Source: Psychrobacter sp. 5A.1
Lineage (GTDB): Bacteria > Pseudomonadota > Gammaproteobacteria > Pseudomonadales > Moraxellaceae
Reading direction: 5' to 3'
Assembly (NCBI RefSeq): GCF_030407455.1
Contig: NZ_JASDDJ010000012.1
Location: 1 to 64,000, forward strand
Length of the DNA stretch: 64,000 nt
Shown: one piece after another, positions 37,230-46,010 of the stretch
Layout: the number at the start of each line of letters is the position of its first letter
Numbering within the stretch: position 1 is the first letter of the stretch
Position numbers and translations under genes: made by a program
The notes under the pieces: model-generated
Database searches by the model: none
Told to the model about the DNA's origin: nothing
What the model saw: the letters and a program-made list of their open reading frames with translations, nothing else

Positions 37230-38315
37230 ATGACTAGTAATGGTACATCTAACAACCAAACCTCTACCGAAGTAGCAGCTGTAAAGCGCGTATTGACTGG
37301 TATCAAACCGACTGGCACTCTACATTTGGGTAACTACGTTGGTGCGATTCGTCCAGCCATCCAAGCTATTCAAAACAGTGACGATGAAGCATTTTTCTTT
37401 TTGGCAGACTATCACGGCATTATTGGCTGCTACGACCCCGCTATCATTCATGAGTCGACCAAAGCGATTGCCGCGACTTGGATTGCCTGTGGTCTAGACC
37501 CAGAGCGTGTGACGTTTTATCGTCAGTCAGACGTGCCTGAAATTCCAGAGCTAGCTTGGATCTTAAACTGCTCATGTGCCAAAGGGCTAATGAACCGTGC
37601 TCACGCTTATAAAGCAGCGGTCGATATCAATATGGACAAAGAAGACGTCGATCCTGATCAAGGTATCAATATGGGGCTGTTTGGCTATCCAGTACTGATG
37701 GCCGCTGATATCTTGATGTTTAATGCCACTCACGTACCTGTTGGCCGTGATCAAATTCAGCATATTGAAATGGCACGTGATATTGCTGGCACTTTCAACC
37801 ATCGTTACAAAACCCTATTTACGCTACCGTCAGCGGTCGTCGATGATGATATCCCGTTATTGACGGGTCTTGATGGCCGTAAGATGAGCAAGAGCTATGG
37901 CAATACCATTCCTCTGTTCGGTGATTCTAATCCGCAAGTCAGCGCCGAAAAACAGATGCACAAAGCCATCATGAAAATCGTCACCAACTCGCAACTGCCT
38001 GAAGAGCCAAAAGATCCTGATGATTCAGCTATCTTTGAGATTTATAAGGCGTTTGCGACGCCTGAAGAAATTGCTGACATGCGTGAGAAGTTTGCAGCTG
38101 GCATTGGTTGGGGAGATGCAAAAAAAGCTCTATTTGACAAAATCAATGACGAAATCGCCCCATTCCGCGAACGTTATCAAGAGCTAATGGCCAATCCAAA
38201 AGAGCTAGAAGAAATATTGCAAATGGGCGCAGAAAAAGCCCGTCGCCATAGCCGTAAGCAATTAGACAAGACTCGCCGTGCCATTGGTATTCGTCCACTT
38301 GCTAAGCTTAAATAA
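37230..38315 (+). CDS. trpS: tryptophanyl-tRNA synthetase
   Basis: Class I synthetase charging tRNA-Trp. The HIGH-type motif is in [19 protein letters not shown], the KMSKS loop in [13 protein letters not shown], and the binding segment in [13 protein letters not shown]. The length of 361 is slightly longer than the E. coli enzyme. It carries a polar N-terminal tail of about 15 residues. scpA opens 15 bases downstream with no terminator between, so trpS-scpA-scpB are probably one transcript. Confidence 0.96.
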   Translation: MTSNGTSNNQTSTEVAAVKRVLTGIKPTGTLHLGNYVGAIRPAIQAIQNSDDEAFFFLADYHGIIGCYDPAIIHESTKAIAATWIACGLDPERVTFYRQSDVPEIPELAWILNCSCAKGLMNRAHAYKAAVDINMDKEDVDPDQGINMGLFGYPVLMAADILMFNATHVPVGRDQIQHIEMARDIAGTFNHRYKTLFTLPSAVVDDDIPLLTGLDGRKMSKSYGNTIPLFGDSNPQVSAEKQMHKAIMKIVTNSQLPEEPKDPDDSAIFEIYKAFATPEEIADMREKFAAGIGWGDAKKALFDKINDEIAPFRERYQELMANPKELEEILQMGAEKARRHSRKQLDKTRRAIGIRPLAKLK

Positions 38316-38330
38316 TCGTTGCTTAAATAA

Positions 38331-39317
38331 TTGTTTCACTGGCGCAACGTGTCATCAGAGTGGGTGCTAAACGTGCAGACTGAACCAAAAACTAAACAGG
38401 CGGCTTTGTCTAAAGCCGCCTTATCTGCCATGGCTGATTCAACTTCTCAGCCTACAGATCCTCAGAGCGAGCATGATGAATCAGTGAACCCTGATATGTC
38501 GTTACGTATCTATCAAACGCCCGTGCAGCATTTACCAGCAGATCTTTATGTACCGCCGCAAGCATTTGCGATTTGGTTAGAACAGTTTGCGGGTCCATTG
38601 GATTTTTTGTTGTATTTGGTCAAAAAAAACAATGTCGATTTGACACAAATGCCGATTTTGCCAATTACCGAGCAGTACTTGGCTTATATCAGTGAGTTGG
38701 ATACTGAGCATTTTGAATTGGCAGGCGACTACCTACTGATGGCATCGACGTTGATTGCCATCAAAACAGAGCTATTACTGCCTAAACCAGAAGCACCTAC
38801 CGATGAGCGCGACCCAAAGGCAGAGTTGATTGAACGTCTTGAAGCCTACGCTCAAATTAAGGTAGCCAGTCAGCGCTTGGACAATTTGGTTCGTCTTGAG
38901 CGCGATGTGTTTTTGGCAATGGTCAGTATGCCTAGCCAAGACGTTATGAGTGCTGAATTGCCGAGCTATTCACCTACCTTGCTGATTGATAGCTTATTTA
39001 AAATGCAGCTACAACCAGACTATCAAATGCATACCATCAAAGTCGATGCCGTACCACTTGCCGATCGCATTGCCAGTATTAGTCGGCAGCTGAGCACGGA
39101 TGGTGCTCACTCGTTTTATGAGCTACTGGATAAAGCACAAGGCAAGATAGGCGTAGTTGTAAGCTTCGTCGCGGTATTAGAGCTGATAAAACGGCAGCTG
39201 GTTGGTGTGGTCCATACTGAGACAGATAGCAATATCACCACCTCTGCGCCCCACGAGTCTGACCAGCCCAATATGGAAAATGAATCCACAAAACTCACGT
39301 TACAGTGGCTGGCCTAA
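38331..39317 (+). CDS. scpA: segregation and condensation protein A
   Basis: Kleisin subunit that links the two heads of the SMC dimer in chromosome condensation. ScpA/ScpB work with Smc. The characteristic N-terminal part is FAGPLDFLLYLVKKNNVDLTQ and MPILPITEQYLAYI, followed by GDYLLMASTLIAIKTELLLP and a C-terminal winged-helix part (IGVVVSFVAVLELIKRQLV). The start is uncertain: the frame opens with TTG at 38331 without a ribosome site, several internal GTG codons and an ATG at 38430 are alternatives, and the family core begins near residue 70. The spacing to trpS suggests translational coupling. Confidence 0.88.
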   Translation: MFHWRNVSSEWVLNVQTEPKTKQAALSKAALSAMADSTSQPTDPQSEHDESVNPDMSLRIYQTPVQHLPADLYVPPQAFAIWLEQFAGPLDFLLYLVKKNNVDLTQMPILPITEQYLAYISELDTEHFELAGDYLLMASTLIAIKTELLLPKPEAPTDERDPKAELIERLEAYAQIKVASQRLDNLVRLERDVFLAMVSMPSQDVMSAELPSYSPTLLIDSLFKMQLQPDYQMHTIKVDAVPLADRIASISRQLSTDGAHSFYELLDKAQGKIGVVVSFVAVLELIKRQLVGVVHTETDSNITTSAPHESDQPNMENESTKLTLQWLA

Positions 39318-39387
39318 CAAGCGTCAGGATGGTTTCCTAGCCTATCCTTCATCCAAAACACAGTATTGAAATAAGAGCACATTTTAG

Positions 39388-40002
39388 ATGGTAGATATTG
39401 ACGACCCAAAGCAGCAGGATGAGACCCAAGAGCCGACTACGGTGACTGCATCTTCATCAGTTAACGCACAACTTGCAGTGCTTGAAGATGTGAGCAAGCG
39501 TATTGAAGTGCTCTTACATGCCTCAGAAGCACCGCTGACAGCACATGCATTGAAGAAGCATCTGTCATTATCTACCAAAGCATTAAAGCAGGCCTTAGAC
39601 GTGCTACAACAGCGACTGGATACGGGTGTGCTCACACTACATGAGACGGCCAGCGGCTATCGTTTGCAGATATCGGATGACTATAGCAGCCTCATTCAGC
39701 GTATTTTTCCGCAGCGTCAAGAGCGTCTTAGCCAAGCGTTACTTGAGACCTTGAGTGTCATTGCTTACAAGCAACCCGTGACACGCAGCGATATCGAGCA
39801 AGTACGCGGTGTGACATTATCGAGTAATATACTGCGGCAGTTGTTTGATAAAGGCTGGATCGTCGAAAAAGGTTTTAAAGACACCTTAGGCCGTCCCGCA
39901 TTACTCCATACCACCGCGCAATTTTTGGATGCGTTTGGGTTGAGCCACTTAGACGAATTACCACCGATGCCAGATATGGACGCCATAAGAGCCATGTCTT
40001 AG
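39388..40002 (+). CDS. scpB: segregation and condensation protein B
   Basis: Winged-helix partner of ScpA and Smc. Motifs include VLLHASEAPLTAHALKKHL, YRLQISDDYSSLIQRIFP and the family hallmark ALLETLSVIAYKQPVTRSD, then IEQVRGV and LGRPALLHTTAQFLDAFGL. Length 204. The N terminus has a Gln/Glu/Thr-rich tail. It lies 70 bases after scpA in the same direction. Confidence 0.95.
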   Translation: MVDIDDPKQQDETQEPTTVTASSSVNAQLAVLEDVSKRIEVLLHASEAPLTAHALKKHLSLSTKALKQALDVLQQRLDTGVLTLHETASGYRLQISDDYSSLIQRIFPQRQERLSQALLETLSVIAYKQPVTRSDIEQVRGVTLSSNILRQLFDKGWIVEKGFKDTLGRPALLHTTAQFLDAFGLSHLDELPPMPDMDAIRAMS

Positions 40003-40030
40003 ATAATTTAAATAAAAATATTTAACATCT

Positions 40031-40204
40031 TAGGGCGTGTCCTCAATTCAATCGATAGTTATTTAAATGGGTTAAAAATGGCTAAATCTTGCCAAACGGC
40101 GTCAAATAGCTGACTAATATCTCGATATTATCTGCGCTATTTTCCTTGTTTGACTGCAATTTATCTCATTTTTATCACCATTTTTAAAATGAGGACACGC
40201 CCTA
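40031..40204 (-). mobile_element. 174-bp miniature element, copy 8
   Basis: A reverse copy, TAGGGCGTGTCCTCAATTC to ATGAGGACACGCCCTA, with AATATCTCGATATTATCTGC inside. It lies between the convergent scpB and lolA genes. Confidence 0.93.
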
Positions 40205-40236
40205 GAACATAATTATCAAAGTATCGTTACTCACAT

Positions 40237-40275
40237 AAAAAAGGACAGACCGCATAGGATCTGTCCTTTCTTTGA
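40237..40275 (-). terminator. terminator between scpB and lolA
   Basis: AAAAGGACAGA / TCTGTCCTTT stem around a CCGCATAGGA-type loop. A and T runs on the two sides could serve either gene. Confidence 0.75.
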
Positions 40276-40330
40276 ATGGCTAATTTTGAATCAATATCAA
40301 AGCTTAGCAATAAGTCCCACTCACTCATTT

Positions 40331-41017
40331 TTACTGATTAATAACATCTACACCCTTTGGTGGGTTAAATTTAAACTGACCGCTACCAATACTTGGGTTC
40401 ATCTTGATGCCGCTAAACTTGATAGAAGTCGTCTGACCTAGGGTATCATTTAACACCATCATGACAGGTTTGCCGCCACTAAAGCTGATTGAAAGGTCTT
40501 TGAAGCTCGCATTGTCTGATTTTGGGTACAACACGTAGTAGTTTTTATTGTCATACGGCTGAGTGATTTTGAAGTTTTGATCGATTTTGCTAGGGTCACC
40601 TGATAGCAGTAATGCTGGGGTGTTACCTACTTGGCTATCGACATTTTGTTTGGTCGCTTGCTCTAAATCTTTGTCATAAACCCACATCGAGTTACCATTG
40701 GCAACGATTAGCTGCTCTGATGGTGATTTGGTTTCCCAGCGGAAGTTATTTGGACGCTGGACGCTCATAGAACCTGTAAATGTGCCGCTGCTTGCGCCTT
40801 TGGTGGTTTGACTAAAGTTGGCCGTCATACTCTTGGTATTGGTCAGCAATTTATTCAAACGCTTAGCAGCGGTTAAATTGTCAGCAGGTGCCGCTGTTGC
40901 CGTTTGGGTCAAAGCCATCATAGGGGCTGCAATACCAAGCGAGGTCATTAATACGCCGGCTAAAGCACCGCTCATCATTTTTTGTTTGGTCGATTTTTTC
41001 GTTGATAAAGTCATCAT
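40331..41017 (-). CDS. lolA: outer-membrane lipoprotein carrier protein LolA
   Basis: Periplasmic chaperone that carries lipoproteins from LolCDE to LolB. A long signal peptide ends near TATAAPADN. The LolA fold is seen in RLNKLLTNTKSMTANFSQT, GSMSVQRPNNFRWETKSP, QLIVANGNSMWVYDKDLEQA and the C-terminal KFNPPKGVDVIN. Length 228. An AGAGG site precedes two adjacent ATGs. It is monocistronic here; its usual neighbour ftsK is not in the window. Confidence 0.95.
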   Translation of the reverse strand: MMTLSTKKSTKQKMMSGALAGVLMTSLGIAAPMMALTQTATAAPADNLTAAKRLNKLLTNTKSMTANFSQTTKGASSGTFTGSMSVQRPNNFRWETKSPSEQLIVANGNSMWVYDKDLEQATKQNVDSQVGNTPALLLSGDPSKIDQNFKITQPYDNKNYYVLYPKSDNASFKDLSISFSGGKPVMMVLNDTLGQTTSIKFSGIKMNPSIGSGQFKFNPPKGVDVINQ

Positions 41018-41390
41018 TAATCCTCTCTAAAAAAGCATCATCGCTTTAAAATTGTCGCTTAAAAAAATAAAACAGCTTACTAAAATTTTTGTTTTCTATA
41101 AATGCTTATTTTACCAAGATAAAACTGGTTACCATCAGCAATGGCAACAGTGTGCCAGTTTTTTTATTACACGCCTAGTCATGATTTGCAATCTTTACTA
41201 CGGCTGCCATACACGCTTGTAACCAATACAGTTACACGATAAAAGTTCGCATTTACCATTATCAGTTATTGAAGCTATATTAATAAAAATGCCTCATCAA
41301 AGCCTTTGAGAGCGCCAACATACCGTAGTAGCTTTAAAAACATTACCCATAAAACGTATCATTACTCTCTTTATGGCACGCTATAAATAT
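41018..41390. other. intergenic region upstream of lolA
   Basis: About 370 A+T-rich bases with no gene and no repeat copy. It is presumably the lolA promoter zone; no convincing sites were found by eye. Confidence 0.3.
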
Positions 41391-41430
41391 AAAAAGCCCC
41401 TACTACCATAAGGCAATAGGGGCTTTTTTC
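41391..41430 (-). terminator. terminator of rplU-rpmA
   Basis: AAAAAGCCCCTA / TAGGGGCTTTTTT stem around an about 14-base loop, downstream of the minus-strand rpmA. Confidence 0.85.
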
Positions 41431-41477
41431 ATTATCCAATCATCTCATTCAAAGAATAAAATGACTTAAGTGGACAA

Positions 41478-41735
41478 TTATGCGTTTTCAACCATAACAT
41501 AACGACGGTTAAATTTGCCTTTGGTCGCAAACTTTACAACACCGTCATTCAGTGCAAATAAAGTATGGTCACGACCCATGCCAACGCCTTCGCCTGCGTG
41601 GAATTCTGTACCACGTTGACGAACGATGATGTTACCAGCTGTGATAGCTTGGCCACCAAAGATTTTTACGCCTAGCATTTTTGGGTTTGAATCACGACCG
41701 TTACGAGTCGAACCGGCAGCTTTTTTATGTGCCAT
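41478..41735 (-). CDS. rpmA: 50S ribosomal protein L27
   Basis: Large-subunit protein near the peptidyl transferase centre, 85 residues. The N terminus [19 protein letters not shown] and [20 protein letters not shown] are diagnostic. It is the second gene of the rplU-rpmA operon, about 90 bases behind rplU. There is no Firmicute-type cleavable leader. Confidence 0.98.
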   Translation of the reverse strand: MAHKKAAGSTRNGRDSNPKMLGVKIFGGQAITAGNIIVRQRGTEFHAGEGVGMGRDHTLFALNDGVVKFATKGKFNRRYVMVENA

Positions 41736-41826
41736 GAGAAAATCTCCTTGTTAATGTGACTTATCGCTGGTGCGATAACTCTTAAGCATTTAGTGCGCTA
41801 TTTAGCAATAATGGCTAAATGGATAA

Positions 41827-42138
41827 TTAGGCATTAATGGCTTTGATTTTTAACAAGGTGTACCATTGGCGGTGACCTTGTTCTTTGTGATAATGCTTAC
41901 GACGGTTGTGCTTGATGATACGGATTTTTTCGCCGCGACCATGCTCAACAACTTCAACTTCTACGCTAGCGCCATCAACAACAGGCTGACCGATTTTGAC
42001 GTTATCGCCGTCAACAACCATCAACACGTCTTCAAATTTGATTGTTTCGCCTTTCTCTGCTTTAAGCAATTCAACTTTAAGCAATTCATCGACGACTACA
42101 CGGTGCTGTTTACCACCAGTTTTAATTACTGCGTACAT
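41827..42138 (-). CDS. rplU: 50S ribosomal protein L21
   Basis: Large-subunit protein, 103 residues. It begins [15 protein letters not shown] and has [19 protein letters not shown] and [19 protein letters not shown]. It is the first gene of the rplU-rpmA operon, with an unusually long upstream space. Confidence 0.98.
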   Translation of the reverse strand: MYAVIKTGGKQHRVVVDELLKVELLKAEKGETIKFEDVLMVVDGDNVKIGQPVVDGASVEVEVVEHGRGEKIRIIKHNRRKHYHKEQGHRQWYTLLKIKAINA

Positions 42139-42436
42139 TGTATGACTCCGTTTAACCCGTGTGCCGTGGCTGATGTTATACCAACGCTTTTACGACGAAC
42201 ACGACAGGGAAAAATTAAAGGCAAGATTTTACGGCTTTTTGCTCATAAAAGCAAGCCGCGCCTCTTGTTTTTGCAAGGTGGTTACACTAATGACCATCTC
42301 TCATTTTGCTATAACGGCTGCTCACCAAGGAAAGGCGATAAACGACAATACGAATATAAGCATGAGAAATAGTAATGATAAGTGATAGATTAAGCCCAAC
42401 AGCGGCCATTATAACTTATGCAATCAGTTACTTACA
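42139..42436 (-). promoter_or_regulatory. long leader and possible promoter of rplU-rpmA
   Basis: Read on the minus strand, TATAAT occurs at 42413-42408 with only a weak -35 (TGTAAG) 17 bases further upstream. This would leave about 260 nt of leader before rplU. The segment holds GC-richer inverted pieces near 42225-42260. It may be an autoregulatory ribosomal-protein leader, but I could not derive a convincing fold. Confidence 0.3.
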
Positions 42437-42707
42437 GCCTTTTATAAGCCATTTATGTGACTAAGCAGCATGCAATACACCAACAGCCATATATGCAAAG
42501 CCTGCAAAGTTTTTTATAAGTTTTATGCTACTTAACGTAGAGGGTAAGGCCTGTATAAAATGCGCTCTATCTATTATGACCATATACTTTAACCAACAAT
42601 TTAAAAATATAGCTATGCTATCATAAGCGAAATAATACCTTACCTATAGATAGATGAAGTCAAGGTTATAACAACTCTCTTTATTCTTATTAATATGACT
42701 ATTTATT

Positions 42708-43733
42708 ATGACTAGTATCTCTTTAAATAACACCGTGCCTGCTTCTCAATCAACGCCACGCTATGCTGATATTCAAAGTATTGTGGCCCATGATTTTGAG
42801 GTGATGGACCAGCAAGTATTTGGCAGTCTCAATTCAAAAGTACAGCTCGTCATGAGCGTCTCTCAGCATGTGATCAATGCTGGTGGCAAACGTATGCGCC
42901 CACTGATTACGTTGTTGTGTGCACGTATGTTTGATGACAATCCGTCAGAAAAAGCCATGCATCTGGCCGCCATCACTGAGATGCTGCATACCGCGACGCT
43001 AGTCCATGATGATGTCATCGATGAGTCGGGGCAGCGCCGTGGTAAGCCAACGGCAAATGCCACATGGGACAACGCCACTGCCGTTCTGGTCGGCGATTAT
43101 TTGATTGCCCGTGCCTTCAATCTGTTGGTTGGGTTTCAAAGTTTGCCATTGTTGCAAGTGTTCTCAGATGGGACTTGTGATATCGCTGAAGGCGAAGTGT
43201 TGCAGTTACAGCATCAGCATAACCCTGCCGCGACAGAAGAAGACTACTTGCGCATTATCGATGGCAAAACATCACGCCTGTTTATGATGGCAACCCAAGG
43301 TGCCGCTATCTTGCAGGACAAAACAGAATACATGACGGCATTGGGCGATTTTGGGCAGCATTTTGGCAATGCCTTTCAGATTATCGATGATGTGCTTGAT
43401 TATAGTGGTGATAGTGAGGTGATGGGCAAGAACCTAGGCGATGATTTAGCAGAGGGCAAACCTACCTTGCCCACGATCAAAGCACTTGAGCTACTCAAAG
43501 ACAGCGACACCGAAGGCTATGAGCAACTTCGTATCGCCGTACAAACAGGTAAAACACCGAACGCCGAGTACCTTATCGAGTTGGTACGCAATTCGGGCTC
43601 ATTGGCTTATTGCAAGCAACGTGCTTGGGAAGAAACCAAACTGGCACAACAAGCCCTTAGCACGCTACCAGACAATCGTTATCGTCAAGGTTTATATCAG
43701 CTGACTGAGCTTGCTAGTGCGCGTTTGCTATAG
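42708..43733 (+). CDS. ispB: polyprenyl (octaprenyl-type) diphosphate synthase
   Basis: Trans-long-chain prenyl transferase making the quinone side chain. The first aspartate-rich motif lies in ATLVHDDVIDESGQRRGKPT, the second in AFQIIDDVLDYSGD. The upstream conserved GGKRMRPLITLLCARMF is present. The length of 341 and closeness to L21/L27 match the rplU-rpmA/ispB divergence of gammaproteobacteria. The chain length of the product is not readable from sequence. No strong ribosome site was seen at the ATG. Confidence 0.92.
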   Translation: MTSISLNNTVPASQSTPRYADIQSIVAHDFEVMDQQVFGSLNSKVQLVMSVSQHVINAGGKRMRPLITLLCARMFDDNPSEKAMHLAAITEMLHTATLVHDDVIDESGQRRGKPTANATWDNATAVLVGDYLIARAFNLLVGFQSLPLLQVFSDGTCDIAEGEVLQLQHQHNPAATEEDYLRIIDGKTSRLFMMATQGAAILQDKTEYMTALGDFGQHFGNAFQIIDDVLDYSGDSEVMGKNLGDDLAEGKPTLPTIKALELLKDSDTEGYEQLRIAVQTGKTPNAEYLIELVRNSGSLAYCKQRAWEETKLAQQALSTLPDNRYRQGLYQLTELASARLL

Positions 43734-43938
43734 CGCTACGGTCATTATCTGCTGCTCGTAGTTTTGGCTGATAGGTTTATGCCGATCGTTTTTGTGCCTA
43801 TGATTATTGTGCCCATAGTTGATAGTTGATAGCTGCTATCAGAAAACTGAACCACGCTTGATAAACGCTATAGGCAATCTACTATAAAAAAGTGACAACG
43901 TTAATGGTGCTTGAGGTCTCTCTGACACCTCTGCACCT

Positions 43939-44044
43939 ATAGTCTGTTCAATATAAGTTGGATACAAGGAAGCCGAGTGAAAGTGCTACAAATAGTAGGC
44001 TAAGCGAGACTGACACCGCACCCAATTTATAGAGGATTGACTAT
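43939..44044 (+). repeat. 105-bp ATAGTC/GACTAT repeat, copy B
   Basis: Begins ATAGTCTGTTCAATATAA and ends GGATTGACTAT. The middle has GATACAAGGAAGCCGAG, TGAAAGTGCTAC and TAGTAGGCTAAGCGAGACTG. This is the best match to copy A at 10611. Confidence 0.75.
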
Positions 44045-44410
44045 CGTTACTTTCGCTCTTTTTCGAATTGAATCAACCCTATTAGAGACCTAGACGACAG
44101 TGGTCAGTATTAAAGGTTGCTAAAACGGTCATTTTGTTGACAAAGGTGATTTTTCACCGCTTAAAGACCTTATTCCTTATATGGCTTTGCATTTATAACA
44201 AAAGTTTACAATATATTTTGATGCTAGGTTGTACCTGACTCTATTAGCTGGTAATAGAGACAACGCTTACTATGACGTTACTTCATTAATTCGTAAAACG
44301 TAATATTACCATTTTTTAGTCCAACTCATCTCGCAAATCACTTGACTGTAGGGTTACCCCAATAGTTTATAATGACCCATCAAATTTATGAATCCATTCT
44401 GTGGATTGCT

Positions 44411-44461
44411 TAGGGTTTGTCCTCATTTTTATTACCCTTTTCAAAATGAGAACACACCCCA
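44411..44461 (-). mobile_element. 51-bp end-only miniature element (copy 9)
   Basis: TAGGGTTTGTCCTCATTTT to AAAATGAGAACACACCCC. Read in reverse it aligns with the 51-bp form at 7545, with the same internal junction at ATGAG. One end is worn (CAG instead of TAG). Confidence 0.7.
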
Positions 44462-44575
44462 GTCTATTAGTTCTATATATTTAGCGCTAGCAAGCCCTTT
44501 ATATTCAGTACACCAAACTTATTGATCGATTTTTATACTGTCATTATTTTTATACACATATCGCCGAGGACATTG

Positions 44576-45976
44576 ATGAAGCACTCTTATCTTGCGCTTG
44601 TAATAGCATCTGTACTATCTGGAGCTGTACTGGTTGGCTGTGACAAAAACGAGGACGCCGCTGGTGAGCAAGCCGCACAGCAGCAAATGCCGCCCGCGGT
44701 TGTCAACGTTCAAACAGTCACTCTCGATACCGTCCCTCAAGTACAAACTTTTTCTGGACGTACTGCAGCCTACCAGATTGCTGACGTCCGCCCACAGGTC
44801 AGCGGTGTCATTGACGACGTGCTATTCCGTGAAGGAAGCAATGTCAAAAAAGGTCAGCCATTGTATCGCATCAATACTGATAACTATGCCTCGTCTATAA
44901 GCAGTGGCCAAGCAGCCGTACAACAGGCACAGGCCAACTATCAGACAGCAATGGCCAATAGCGTCAATGCACAAGCTGATCTGGTTAGCCAACAAGCAAC
45001 ACTGTCTCAAGCACAGAATGACTTGCAGCGCTTAAGCGGATTGGTCGAAATTAATGCCATCTCTAAACAACAGTATGACCAAGCGGTAACAACTGTCCGC
45101 ACGGCTCAAGCTGCTGTACAAAGTGCCAATGCTTCTATTGGTCAAGCAAAAGCTGGCATTGAAAGCGCAAAAGCAGGTATTGAAAGCGCAAAAGCAGGTT
45201 TGCAAGCCAGCTCATTAGACTATAGTCGTACAACAGTACGTGCCCCAATCTCAGGTCGAAGCGATCGCTCAAACTTTACGGTGGGTGCGTTGGTTAGCGC
45301 CAGTCAAGCTGAACCACTCGTGACGATATCACGCCTAGATCCTATCTATGTCGATATCAGCCAGTCTTCTTCTGAGTTGCTAAAACTCCGCCAGCAGATA
45401 GCAGAGGGTACGGCCCAGCCAGGTATGAACTCCGTTGAATTGGTGCTAGAAGATGGCTCTGTTTACCCAGTACGTGGTGAGCTTGCATTATCAGAAGCCA
45501 AAGTTGATGAGTCAACAGGTGCTATCACCTTGCGTGCTATTTTCCCAAACAGTAACAATATTCTGCTACCAGGTATGTACGTCACTGCACGCTTGACGCA
45601 AAGCATGATTACCAACGCGGCTCTCGTCCCTCAAAGCGCTGTGACCCGTACGCCTAAGAGTGAAACGCAAGTCTATATCGTTGATAAGAATAATAAAATC
45701 CAAGTACGTCCAGTCACCATCAATGGTACTTACGATGGACAATGGGTTGTCACTGATGGCTTGAAAGCGGGTGATAAGGTGGTTGTGATTGGTGGTGCTA
45801 AGGTCAAGCCTGAACAAGAAGTGGTCGCCAAACCACTAGAAAGTGCAAATCCAGCGCCATCTGCCAAAAAAGCGCCTAATGGCAAAACGCCACAGCAAGC
45901 CGCAAAAACGATGGATAAAAAGCCAGCTGGCGATGAGACTTCTAGCAAAAAACCAACAGAAGCCGCTGCCAACTAA
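44576..45976 (+). CDS. RND efflux periplasmic adaptor (MexA/AcrA/AdeI-like)
   Basis: Membrane-fusion lipoprotein joining the RND pump to the outer-membrane channel. The signal peptide ends in the lipobox VLVGC. It has a barrel-sandwich start (AAYQIADVRPQVSGVIDDVL) and a lipoyl half motif (FREGSNVKKGQPLYRI). A long coiled-coil hairpin follows at about 85-210, including two exact heptad repeats of IESAKAG. The return strand is TTVRAPISGRSDRSNFTVG. The Lys/Pro/Ala-rich C-terminal tail of about 45 residues is extra. The ATG at 44576 has GAGGA six bases upstream; a TTG at 44522 is rejected. First gene of a three-gene operon. Confidence 0.94.
   Translation: MKHSYLALVIASVLSGAVLVGCDKNEDAAGEQAAQQQMPPAVVNVQTVTLDTVPQVQTFSGRTAAYQIADVRPQVSGVIDDVLFREGSNVKKGQPLYRINTDNYASSISSGQAAVQQAQANYQTAMANSVNAQADLVSQQATLSQAQNDLQRLSGLVEINAISKQQYDQAVTTVRTAQAAVQSANASIGQAKAGIESAKAGIESAKAGLQASSLDYSRTTVRAPISGRSDRSNFTVGALVSASQAEPLVTISRLDPIYVDISQSSSELLKLRQQIAEGTAQPGMNSVELVLEDGSVYPVRGELALSEAKVDESTGAITLRAIFPNSNNILLPGMYVTARLTQSMITNAALVPQSAVTRTPKSETQVYIVDKNNKIQVRPVTINGTYDGQWVVTDGLKAGDKVVVIGGAKVKPEQEVVAKPLESANPAPSAKKAPNGKTPQQAAKTMDKKPAGDETSSKKPTEAAAN
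45158..45199 (+). repeat. 21-bp exact tandem duplication inside the adaptor gene
   Basis: ATTGAAAGCGCAAAAGCAGG plus T occurs twice in a row (45158-45178 and 45179-45199). It encodes the heptad IESAKAG in the coiled-coil hairpin. A degenerate third unit (GQAKAG) precedes it. Confidence 0.9.
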
Positions 45977-46010
45977 TTCCATTCAAGACAGGAAGACTTA
46001 GGGATATACT

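Larger units (their letters stand above)
43734..44575. other. 840-bp intergenic region upstream of the efflux operon
   Basis: No gene is evident. It holds one copy each of the 105-bp repeat and the 51-bp miniature element (listed separately). No regulator gene (TetR or MarR type) sits here, in contrast with many RND efflux operons. Confidence 0.6.

Noticed and set aside
41866-42372. 168-codon frame opposite rplU
   Set aside because: It is antisense to L21, a conserved ribosomal protein, and shows no independent family features.
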